Assembly (NCBI GenBank): GCA_965213845.1
Contig: CBDCAI010000004.1
Coordinates: 1,888,609 to 1,952,608 of the forward strand
Length of the DNA stretch: 64,000 nucleotides
Source of the DNA: JBBROS01 sp965213845
Lineage (GTDB): Bacteria > Pseudomonadota > Alphaproteobacteria > Acetobacterales > Acetobacteraceae
Reading direction: 5' to 3'
Shown here: positions 56,749-64,000 of the stretch, one piece after another
How positions within the stretch are numbered: position 1 is the first letter of the stretch
Layout of the letters: each line of letters opens with the position of its first letter
The notes under the pieces: generated by a model
Told to the model about the DNA's origin: nothing
Databases searched by the model: none
The model's input: the letters and a program-made list of their open reading frames with translations, nothing else
Translations under genes and position numbers: made by a program

Positions 56749-58734
56749 TCAGCCATTCTGGAGGAACGAGACGTGGGAGGCCTCGGACGCGGGCCGGACC
56801 TCGCCGTCGCGGACGAAGGCGCGGCGGACGAAGTGCGGGCGGCGCTTCACCTCCTCGAAGATCTTGGCGATGTATTCGCCGATCAGGCTGACTGCCAGGA
56901 TGTTGATGGAGCCGAAGAAGATCACGACCAGCACGAGCGATGTGAAGCCGCGCGGTGCCGCATCGGGAAACAGCAGGCGCGAGACGACGGATGCGAGGCC
57001 CATGACGACCGAGACCCAGAACATGAGGAAACCGGCCGCCGTGAGCACGTTCAGCGGGGTATTGCTGAACGACAGCAGGCCCTTCTTGGCCCAGCCGACG
57101 TTCTTGAGCAGGCTGTTGGTGGTGACGCCGAACATCCGCTCGGGCCGGACGTAGTCGACACCGGTCTGGCGGAACCCGACGAAGGCCCGCAGGCCGCGGA
57201 TGAACAGGTCCCGCTCCGGGAACGTCAGCAGCGTGCGGACGACCTTGCGGTCCATCAGCGAGAAGTCCCCGGCGTCCCGCGGGATCGCGACGTAGGAGAA
57301 GTACTGGAACACCCGGTAGAACAGCTTGTAGGCCAGCGCCATGTGCCACGGCGCCTCCCGCTTGACCCGGCGGCCGTAGACGACGTCGAACCCCGCGCGC
57401 CACTGCGCGACGAACGGCTCGATCAGCTCCGGCGGGTCCTGCAGGTCCCCGTCGAGCAGGACGCAGGCGTTCTTGGTCGCGATCTCCATGCCGCTGCGGA
57501 AGGCGGCCTGCGAGCCGAAGTTGCGGGAATGGGAGACGCCTATCACGTGGCGGTCGCGGGCGGTGATGGCGCGGATGACCTCCTCGGAGTCGTCGGGGCT
57601 GTTGTCGTTGACGAAGATGATCTCGTAGTCGACGTTCAGCCGGTCGAAGGTCTCGGTTAGGCGGCGGTGCATGATGGGGATCGCCTGGGCGTCCTTGTAG
57701 CAGGCGATGATGGCGGACACGCTCCAGGTCTCGTCGCGGCCGAACTTCTTGGACGACCGGACATAGCGTTCGGGGTGGTCGATGCCGCGGATCCATTCGG
57801 TGGTGCGGGCCATGCCGTCGCGCAGGCTGGTGCGGGCCTGCCAGCCGAGGTCCTGCTGCGCCTTGGCGGGGTTGGCGAACCAGTGTGCGACGTCCCATTG
57901 CCGGGCGGGCATGGTGAACTGGGGTTCGCCCGGCAGCCCGAACAGATCCTGGCAGAGGTGGGCGAAGTCGCCGATCGTGGTCTTGACGCCGCTGCCGATG
58001 TTGTAGGATTCGCCGAAGCGCGCCTCCGGCAGGGACAGGGCGGCGTCCATGAAGGCCTCGCAGGCGTCGTCGACATACAGGAAGTCGCGGCTGATGGCGG
58101 GGTCGACGAACTGCGACGGCTTGCCGGCGATGCCGTTCAGGATGGCGACGGGCACGAGGCGGGACGAGTCCTCGTAGGGGCCGTAGATCGAATAGAGGCG
58201 CAGGTTGACACCGGGGAAGCCCTGCTTCTTGCCCAGGAAGTACAGCAGCCCGGCCGCCGCGCCCTTCGAGACGGAGTAGTGGCTGTTGGGGTGCAGCGGC
58301 GCGTCCTCGATGGGGCCCGAGGCGTCGTCGCCGTACTCGGAGGAGCTTCCGGCGTGCACGTAGCGATGGATGCCGCGCGCCTGCAGCGCCTCCAGCAGGC
58401 GGGCGGTCAGGTCGACATTGGTGCGGTAGATCAAGGCGGCGTCGGTTTGGAAGGAGTAGGCGCCGAAGGCGAGGCAGTTGAACACGGTGCGGGGGCGGAC
58501 GGCGTCGAGCACGGCGGTGAGGCTCTGGTCGATCAGCAGGTCGCCCGGCAGCACGCGGTCGGCGGGCAGGCCCTGCAGCCGCCAGGCGGAGGCGGTGGAG
58601 CTGGTGCCGAAGGCGTCGGGGCGGTGCCGGAGCAGCAGGCGGAGCAGGTTGGCGCCGACGAAGCCGCTGGCACCCAGCACCAGGAGCGGGCCCTGCAGCT
58701 GCAGGACCTTGGCGGCGAGCGGATCCTGGGTCAC
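56749..58734 (-). CDS. Fusion of NAD-dependent sugar epimerase and GtrB-like GT2
   Basis: 661 residues from GTG 58734, which overlaps the transketolase stop (GTGA). Residues 1-330 are an extended SDR epimerase/dehydratase: LLVLGASGFVGANLLRLL, HAGSSSEYG, HYSVSKGAA (YxxxK), GVNLRLYSIYGPYE and ISRDFLYVDDACEAF. Residues about 345-600 are a GT2 of the GtrB/DPM1 type: VSAIIACYKDAQAIPIMHRR, IFVNDNSPDDSEEVIRA, LLDGDLQDPPELI, ending in two membrane helices (SLVLVVIFFGSINILAVSLI). The halves join with no stop or shift. It would both modify a nucleotide sugar and load it on undecaprenyl phosphate. Confidence 0.9.
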   Translation of the reverse strand: MTQDPLAAKVLQLQGPLLVLGASGFVGANLLRLLLRHRPDAFGTSSTASAWRLQGLPADRVLPGDLLIDQSLTAVLDAVRPRTVFNCLAFGAYSFQTDAALIYRTNVDLTARLLEALQARGIHRYVHAGSSSEYGDDASGPIEDAPLHPNSHYSVSKGAAAGLLYFLGKKQGFPGVNLRLYSIYGPYEDSSRLVPVAILNGIAGKPSQFVDPAISRDFLYVDDACEAFMDAALSLPEARFGESYNIGSGVKTTIGDFAHLCQDLFGLPGEPQFTMPARQWDVAHWFANPAKAQQDLGWQARTSLRDGMARTTEWIRGIDHPERYVRSSKKFGRDETWSVSAIIACYKDAQAIPIMHRRLTETFDRLNVDYEIIFVNDNSPDDSEEVIRAITARDRHVIGVSHSRNFGSQAAFRSGMEIATKNACVLLDGDLQDPPELIEPFVAQWRAGFDVVYGRRVKREAPWHMALAYKLFYRVFQYFSYVAIPRDAGDFSLMDRKVVRTLLTFPERDLFIRGLRAFVGFRQTGVDYVRPERMFGVTTNSLLKNVGWAKKGLLSFSNTPLNVLTAAGFLMFWVSVVMGLASVVSRLLFPDAAPRGFTSLVLVVIFFGSINILAVSLIGEYIAKIFEEVKRRPHFVRRAFVRDGEVRPASEASHVSFLQNG

Positions 58735-59684
58735 GCCCAGGCCGCGGCGGCGGCTTTGGCGGCTGTGGACGGCTTGGCGGCCGGGCTGGTCTCGCGCAGG
58801 ACGGTGGCCGGGTCGAGCCCGTTCTCGATCCGGTGGAACGCCTGGGAGCCGTAGGTGCCGGAGAGGTAGCCCTTGGCGTGGAAGTGGCCGAACCGCGCGG
58901 GATGCACGCCGCGCTGCAGCAGCACGTGGCTGAGCATCTGCCCGGCGCCGCCATGGGCCACATGCTCCTCCAGGACGAACAGCGCGCCGGTCTCGACGAT
59001 GCGGTCCAGCATGGCCTGGGGCACGGATCCGGCATGGAAGGGCAGCTCCGTCGCGACCCAGATTTCCGGCCGGGCGGCTTCGGGCAGCGTCATCGCGGCG
59101 GCCAGCAGGCCCCCCGCCCCGGGCCCGACCGCGACCAGCACGCCCGTGTGGCCGGTCAGCAGGCGGCGCCAGGGCGCGTACTCCGGCAAGACCAGGCCGG
59201 GCGGCTTCTCGTCGCGGCCGAGGCGGAGGTAGGCCGGGTGCCGGTGGTCCGCCATGGCCGCGACGATGGGGGCCACGTCGTCGCTGAAGGCGGGCACGTA
59301 GGCGCGCATGTTCTGCAGGCCGCAGAGCACGCCGTAATCCTCGATGGCGTGGTGGGTGGCGCCCATGACGCCGTAGCCGTATCCGCCGCCGTTGCCGACC
59401 AGCTTCACGTCGAAGTCGTGCAGGCAGACGTCGTTGCGGATCTGCTCGAAGGGACGGCCGTAGACGAAGGGGGCGATGCTGTACGCCCAGCACTGCTCGC
59501 CCCCGCTGGCCGCACCCGCGGCGACGCTGACCATGTTCTGCTCGGCGACGCCGGCGTTGACGAAGCGGGCGCCCATCGCCGCCTGCAACGGCTCGAGCGC
59601 CATGAAGCCGAGGTCGCCGGTGAAGAACAACAGCCGTTTGCGGGCGCTGAGCTCGGTCAGGGCGGCACAGAAGGCATTCCGCAC
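58731..59684 (-). CDS. Transketolase, C-terminal (pyrimidine-binding) subunit
   Basis: 317 residues from GTG 59684, one base after the stop of the N-subunit. LFFTGDLGFMALEPLQAAMG, FVNAGVAEQNMVSVAAGAAS (the catalytic Glu in GVAEQN activates TPP) and GATHHAIEDYGVLCGLQNMR are characteristic. It pairs with the N-subunit to form a split transketolase, here placed in a glycan operon rather than in a pentose-phosphate or sugar-catabolism cluster. An Ala-rich tail ends the protein. Confidence 0.92.
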   Translation of the reverse strand: MRNAFCAALTELSARKRLLFFTGDLGFMALEPLQAAMGARFVNAGVAEQNMVSVAAGAASGGEQCWAYSIAPFVYGRPFEQIRNDVCLHDFDVKLVGNGGGYGYGVMGATHHAIEDYGVLCGLQNMRAYVPAFSDDVAPIVAAMADHRHPAYLRLGRDEKPPGLVLPEYAPWRRLLTGHTGVLVAVGPGAGGLLAAAMTLPEAARPEIWVATELPFHAGSVPQAMLDRIVETGALFVLEEHVAHGGAGQMLSHVLLQRGVHPARFGHFHAKGYLSGTYGSQAFHRIENGLDPATVLRETSPAAKPSTAAKAAAAAWA

Positions 59685-59685
59685 G

Positions 59686-60525
59686 TCAGTGGTCCACGAG
59701 GTCTGCCGGAAGCGTCTGCCGCGCGGCCCCACTCTCCCGCAGCTCGTCCTGGGCCTGCGCGTGCTGCGCGTCGTTCATCGCGAGGTAGTGCCACTCCATG
59801 CGGCCCTCCATGAACGAGACGCCGCGGCCCTTGACGGTGCGCAGGACGATGACGAGCGGCGCGGACCGCGGCAGGCGCAGCAGCGCGTCGAGGGCGCCGG
59901 GGTCGTGGCCGTCGATCTCGCGCACCATGAGGCCGAGTCCGGAGAACTTGGGCGCCAGGGGTTCGAGCGAGGCGACCTGGTCGGTGGAGCCGAAGCCCTG
60001 CAGCCCGTTGGCGTCGACCAGGGCGACGAGGTTGGACAGCTTCCGGTGCCGGGCGAAGATCAGCGCCTCCCACACCGAGCCTTCCTCGCACTCGCCGTCG
60101 GACAGCATGCAGTAGACGGTGCCCGGCTCGTTGCGGAGCTGCCGGCCGAGCGCCGCGCCGGCGGCCAGGCCGAGGCCATGGCCGAGGCTGCCGGTGGCGA
60201 AGGCGATGCCGGGATGCCAATGCGCGACCGGGTGCCCGGCGAGCGTCGTGCCGTCCTTGTGGAAGGTCCGCAGCGCCTCGTCGGGGATCAGGCCGATCGC
60301 CCAGAGGCTGATATAGAGGGCGCCGGCCGAATGGCCCTTGGACAGGACGAACAGGTCGTCGTCGGTCATCACGTCGGCATGCAGGTGCAGCATGGCATCG
60401 AGGGCGGACAGGTTGCCGCCGATGTGCCCGACCTTGCTCTCGTGATGCATCTGCAGCAGGCGCGCTCGGGCCTGGTCCGGGGTGATGCTGTTGCGGGCCT
60501 GATTGAGCGATCCCGATGCCGGCAC
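59686..60525 (-). CDS. Transketolase, N-terminal (diphosphate-binding) subunit
   Basis: 279 residues. The TPP motif is intact as LSDGECEEGSVWEALIFA and the Asn for Mg2+ in ALVDANGLQGFG; HHESKVGHIGGNLSALD and LSKGHSAGALYISLWAIG are family blocks. It is the first gene of the operon and is followed after one base by the C-subunit. The enzyme would transfer two-carbon ketol units, so a higher-carbon or branched sugar precursor is conceivable. The upstream 146 bases to the SMR-like gene contain no other gene. Confidence 0.94.
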   Translation of the reverse strand: MPASGSLNQARNSITPDQARARLLQMHHESKVGHIGGNLSALDAMLHLHADVMTDDDLFVLSKGHSAGALYISLWAIGLIPDEALRTFHKDGTTLAGHPVAHWHPGIAFATGSLGHGLGLAAGAALGRQLRNEPGTVYCMLSDGECEEGSVWEALIFARHRKLSNLVALVDANGLQGFGSTDQVASLEPLAPKFSGLGLMVREIDGHDPGALDALLRLPRSAPLVIVLRTVKGRGVSFMEGRMEWHYLAMNDAQHAQAQDELRESGAARQTLPADLVDH

Positions 60526-60671
60526 GACAGCCCACCTTCACGTTTCCTTGTCCACTCTTATACGATGGCTCCGCTCGAAGCCATGGCTGATGCCGCTTCG
60601 GAATGGCCCGCTGACAAAAAATGAAGTTCCGGTGCGGGGCGGCGGAACATAAAGGAGATTCTGTTCCGGTC

Positions 60672-60998
60672 TCACGAGGTGGCGAGCACCAGCACGCCCG
60701 CGCCGATCAGGCCCAGCGCCATGACTCGCTGCGGGCCGAGGGCTTCATGGAACACGTAATGGCCGATCAGCGCGACGACGATGTACGACAGGGCGGTGCA
60801 GGGCAGGGCGACCGAGAGCGGGATGCGGCGGAGGGCGACGATATACAGGATGGAGGCCATGCCGTAGATCCCGAGGCCGACCAGTGTCCGCCAGTCGAGC
60901 AGCTGCTGGGCGAACGTGCCAGCAGCCGCACCGGCCTTCAACAGACCCTGTGCCACGATGGTGGCGCTGATGGCCGATAGGAGGAACGTCCAATGCAT
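60672..60998 (-). CDS. Small 4-helix EamA/SMR-like membrane protein
   Basis: 108 residues from ATG 60998 (AAGGA upstream). Four membrane segments: MHWTFLLSAISATIVAQGLL at the start, LGIYGMASILYIVALRRIPL, VALPCTALSYIVVALIGHYV and VMALGLIGAGVLVLATS. The size and the TALSYIVVALIG stretch resemble ArnE/ArnF or SMR transporters, which flip lipid-linked sugars or export cations. Its position beside glycan genes favours the former (inference). Confidence 0.8.
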   Translation of the reverse strand: MHWTFLLSAISATIVAQGLLKAGAAAGTFAQQLLDWRTLVGLGIYGMASILYIVALRRIPLSVALPCTALSYIVVALIGHYVFHEALGPQRVMALGLIGAGVLVLATS

Positions 60999-61158
60999 GC
61001 GGCGGGGTCCTTGGTGAGCCGAAGCCATGATGCACGAAAACCAGCCCTTGCGCCGGGAAGCCGGGCGCTGGCGTGGCGCGGGCGGTGGACAGGGTGCCCG
61101 CCCGGCGGTAGTCGCATCGTTACAGTAGGGCAGACAACCGATTCGGGGGCCGCGTGAC

Positions 61159-62166
61159 GTGACCGACCCAGACCAGGCCGAGCGGCGTCCCGCGCGGCTT
61201 CTGCTGTATGGCATCCTGCTGATCGCCTTCGGCTTCGTCCTGTATATGCTGGGCGTCGTCATGTCCGTGCCACGGTACCTGGTCGGCAACCCCGAGTGGC
61301 TGCTGCGGTTCAACGAGTGGATCGTCTGGTACAGCGGCATGCCCGTGGCCTTCGGGAGCGCGCTGTGTGCCCTGGACCTGTTCGTGCTGTTGGCGCGGAA
61401 GCGCTCGTCGCGTACCGGGGTCCGCAACGACGCGCTGCCCAGCCGGCAGGTCGTGGTCGCGCTGACCGCCTATGACGACGAGGACAGCATCGAGGAGGCG
61501 GTGCGCGACTTCCTGGGCCATCCCCTGGTGGCGCAGGTGATCGTCGTCAGCAACAACAGCCGGGACCGGACGCTGGAGCGCGCGGCGGGCGCCGGGGCGG
61601 TCGCGATCGACGAGCCGGTGCAGGGTTACGGACGGTGCGTGTATCGCTGTTTCCAGGAGGCGATCGCGCAGGGCCAGGCGCTGATCGTGCTGTGCGAGGG
61701 GGACCGGACCTTCCGGGCGGACGATCTCGAGAAGTTCCTGGCCTATGCGCCCCACGCCGACATCGTCAACGGCACCCGGACCGTCGAGCGCCTGCGGGCG
61801 CGGGTGACGCAGCTCAGCACCTTCATGTATTACGGCAACCTGTTCGTGGGGAAGCTGCTGGAGGCCAAGCATGTCGGCCGGGCGACCATCACGGACGTGG
61901 GCACGACCTACAAGCTGTGCCGGCGGGAGGCACTGGTGCGGTTGCTGCCGTTCCTCGACGCTTCGGTGAACCTCGAGTTCAACGCGCACTTCCTGGATCG
62001 GGCCATCGAGCATGGCTGCGACATCGTCGAGTGCCCGATCACGTTCCATCCGCGGGTGGGTGTCAGCAAGGGCGGTAACGTGGACAACGGCCGGGCCCTG
62101 CGGGTGGGGTTGCGGATGATCCTCGGGATCGTGTTCGGCTGGGGCAGCCGGGCGAGGCCGGGATGA
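61159..62166 (+). CDS. Membrane-anchored glycosyltransferase family 2
   Basis: 335 residues from GTG 61159. Two membrane segments at the N-terminus (LLLYGILLIAFGFVLYMLGV and a second near residue 65) precede a GT2 domain: VVALTAYDDEDSIEEAVRDF, VIVVSNNSRD, LIVLCEGDRTFRADDLEKFL, and ITDVGTTYKLCRREAL. The usual QxxR/RW end is weak. It probably acts on a lipid-linked acceptor. ATGA overlap with the next gene shows coupling. Confidence 0.9.
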   Translation: MTDPDQAERRPARLLLYGILLIAFGFVLYMLGVVMSVPRYLVGNPEWLLRFNEWIVWYSGMPVAFGSALCALDLFVLLARKRSSRTGVRNDALPSRQVVVALTAYDDEDSIEEAVRDFLGHPLVAQVIVVSNNSRDRTLERAAGAGAVAIDEPVQGYGRCVYRCFQEAIAQGQALIVLCEGDRTFRADDLEKFLAYAPHADIVNGTRTVERLRARVTQLSTFMYYGNLFVGKLLEAKHVGRATITDVGTTYKLCRREALVRLLPFLDASVNLEFNAHFLDRAIEHGCDIVECPITFHPRVGVSKGGNVDNGRALRVGLRMILGIVFGWGSRARPG

Positions 62167-63523
62167 CCGGCCACCCCCCGACGGCGCACCTCTCGCTGGC
62201 GCGCTTCGTTCCGAGCGCTGCCGGGCTGCTGCTGTTCGGCGTCGTGGCCATTCTGTATTTCACGAACCTGGCCGGCTATCTCGACCTGCTCCATCTGATG
62301 GGCGTCAAGCCGTGGGCTTATCCGTTCATCGACAGCGAATTCATGTATGTGATGAAGGCCAGTTGGGAAAAGGGTGTAGATATCTACACGGCGGTGCCGG
62401 ACGATGTCGTGCCCGGCAACCTGATGGTGTATTCGCCCCTGTGGCCCCGCATGCCGTTCCTGTCCGACGACAAGTCCTGGACGGTTCCGGTTGCCCTCGT
62501 GACCGACCTGCTCCTGCTGCTGTCCCTGTCAATCCTGCCGCCGGCGCGGACACGGCTGGATCTGGGGCTGCTGGTTCTTGCGACCGTGTCGGGCTCGGTG
62601 TGTTTCGCGCTCGAGCGGAACAACATCGACGTGTGGATCTTTCTCGTGGCTGTCGCGGCCGGGTGCCTGCTGGTCCGCAACGGGGCGCTCCGGGTCGTGG
62701 CCTATGGGCTGATCCTGATGGTGGGGCTGCTCAAGTATTACCCGATATCATTGATGGCGCTCGCGGCGCGCGAGAGGCCGCTGAAGGCGATGGTGGTCGC
62801 CCTTCTCGCAGCGGCTGCCGTCGTGGTGTTCGGGGTGGTGTTCTGGGGCGAGATCCTGCAGCAGCTGAAGGTGATCCCTTCGGGGTGGTCCGGGGCCGAC
62901 ATGATCGGCATCGTGAACGTGCCAAAGACGGCGGGCAACAAGGTCGCGGCAGCGCTGGGGATGGCGGAGGGCGCGCATCGGCTGACGGAGCTGGCGATCC
63001 GCGGCGTGCTCAGCGTCGTCGTGATCGGGCTGGGGGTGCGCCTGGCGCGCCGCCCGGGGTTCGGCCGCGCGGTGGCTCGGCTGGCGCCGGACGAGGAGGT
63101 CTGGCTGGCGGCAGGCGGGTTGCTGATGGGGGGGTGTTACCTGGCGGGCCAGAGCGTCGGGTATCGCGGCATCTTCTGCTGTTCGTGCTGGCGGGGCTGC
63201 TGCCGTTGCTGCGGGCGGCCGAGGCGCCCGGCCTGCGCCGCACGTTGCGCCTGGCGAGCGTCACGCTGGTGCTGTTGATGTGGATGGAGGCGATCCGGGT
63301 CTGGACGGCGGCGACGCTGGCGTGGCTTGTGGTGCCGGGCTGGACGGCCGGGGCTGCGGCGGGCGGGCTGTGGGTGCTGCGGGAGGGGCTGTGGTTCAAC
63401 CTGGAGCGCGTGATGCTGGCTTGCGTGTTCGCGGCGCTGATGCGCTCGACCTGCGGCGGCTGGGCCGGGGCGTGGCTGCTGCGGCGTGGCCTGGTCCTGC
63501 CGCGGGTCGTGGCCGGCCGTTGA
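62163..63523 (+). pseudogene. GT-C-like membrane protein gene with a frameshift
   Basis: Translation from ATG 62163 gives a polytopic protein (FTNLAGYLDLLHLMGVKPWA, NNIDVWIFLVAVAAGCLLV, GLLKYYPISLMALAAR) until about base 63176, where YRGIF is followed by an unlikely run of Cys/Trp/Arg. Shifting frame there restores a hydrophobic continuation (LLFVLAGLLPLLRAAEAPGL, LEAIRVW-like MWMEAIRVWTAATLAWLVVP, RVMLACVFAALMRSTC) to a stop at 63523. One missing C in TTC-TGCTG would explain it. The full product would be about 450 residues, GT87/DUF2029-like. Either a true mutation or a base-calling error. Confidence 0.72.
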
Positions 63524-64000
63524 AGGCGGCGGCGGGGTCGCGGCTCGTCGGTCTGGCCTTGGCGCTGCTGGCGCTGGCCGTGGGCGTGCATGTCGTGCCG
63601 GTCTGCCAGGACTTCCTGGCCGCGATCCGGTCGCCGCTGCAGATTGACTACGGCGAGGGGATCGTGTGGCAGCAGGCGCTGCGCATCCCGGGGCCGACGA
63701 TGTACGACGGGTCGCGGGTGCTGCCGTTCATCGTGTTCCATTATCCGCCGGGGTACTACCTGGCGACCTGGTTGGCGGCGCCGTTCCTGCGGGACCTTTT
63801 GGCGGCGGGTCGCGTGGTGTCCGCCGTGTCCGCGCTGCTGCTGGTGCCGTCGGTGGTTGCGCTGATCCTGTCGGCCTCCGGGCCGCGGTCGGCGCGGGCG
63901 GCCGGCCTGACGCTGGCCGTGGCGCTGTCGTGCGGCGGGCTGGCGCTGTGCCTGCATGCAGTCCGCACCTGGGGGCTGGTGATGCGGGTGGACATGCTGG
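63520..64000 (+). CDS. GT-C-like membrane protein, 3' end outside the window
   Basis: Starts at TTG 63520, which overlaps the preceding stop as TTGA, and stays open to the window end (160 codons). The first outer loop IDYGEGIVWQQALRIPGPTM has acidic residues after TM1 and is followed by FIVFHYPPGYYLATWL, the typical arrangement of GT39/GT83-like transferases. At least four membrane segments are visible. It is probably the next gene in the same glycan operon. Confidence 0.75.
   Translation, partial: MKAAAGSRLVGLALALLALAVGVHVVPVCQDFLAAIRSPLQIDYGEGIVWQQALRIPGPTMYDGSRVLPFIVFHYPPGYYLATWLAAPFLRDLLAAGRVVSAVSALLLVPSVVALILSASGPRSARAAGLTLAVALSCGGLALCLHAVRTWGLVMRVDML

Overview
The window is about 70 percent GC with dense, often overlapping genes. 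It reads as a chromosomal segment of an alphaproteobacterium, most likely Rhodospirillales/Acetobacteraceae. The support is SecB and ZapE, a Pqi (MCE) envelope operon, three PEP-CTERM proteins, a BKACE (DUF849) enzyme, a BrnT/BrnA remnant, and a tRNA-Arg(CCU) split by a small group I intron of the kind known from alphaproteobacteria. I see no phage, insertion sequence or CRISPR array, and no gene-free stretch exceeds about 270 bases.

Layout. 1-4.5 kb: pirin (cut by the window edge), WrbA, and a minus-strand acyl-CoA ligase/DUF296 operon whose downstream end has decayed into hydrolase and SMP-30 remnants. 4.7-11.3 kb: YeeE/YedE transporter, a Rieske oxygenase coupled to an N,N-dimethylformamidase-like large subunit, a membrane glycosyltransferase, SecB. 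11.3-20 kb: 2OG-Fe(II) oxygenase, a membrane protein, a small Cys-containing secreted protein, ZapE, an MFS exporter, a glycosyltransferase-like protein with a tetrapeptide-repeat tail, an APC permease. 20-25 kb: two PEP-CTERM proteins flanking the intron-split tRNA, a BKACE enzyme and a dipeptidase. 24.3-29.7 kb: an aldo/keto reductase followed by four coupled genes for a reduced complex-I/group-4-hydrogenase-like membrane complex that seems to lack both nickel ligands and proton-pumping residues. 29.7-30.2 kb: a dead brnTA module.

30.2-34.2 kb: a polyamine-type ABC importer. 34.4-38 kb: pqiABC. 38-41.9 kb: a nitrate-related locus with a NarK-type transporter, a 256-residue protein built from 34 heptads each starting with Asn (an N@d-type coiled coil by pattern), and a divergent sensor in which a NasT-like receiver plus ANTAR domain is fused to two PilJ/NarX-type modules. 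The leader of the heptad gene carries a hexaloop hairpin of the kind ANTAR proteins bind. 42-49.6 kb: ABC exporter, GalE, a PEP-CTERM protein and surface-glycan genes (WbsX-like, GT2, RgpF-like). 49.6-52.4 kb: NUDIX hydrolase, fasciclin protein, ECF sigma and anti-sigma factors.

52.5-60.5 kb: a seven-gene minus-strand operon for envelope glycan modification, containing a split transketolase, an epimerase-GtrB fusion, GtrA, a methyltransferase, a GT-C-like protein and an SGNH-like protein. 60.6-64 kb: an SMR-like membrane protein, a GT2, a frameshifted GT-C-like gene and a GT-C-like gene cut by the window edge. Gene starts were chosen from ATGA/GTGA/TTGA overlaps, Shine-Dalgarno spacing and family N-termini. 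Functions are inferred from motifs I recognise, not from database searches.
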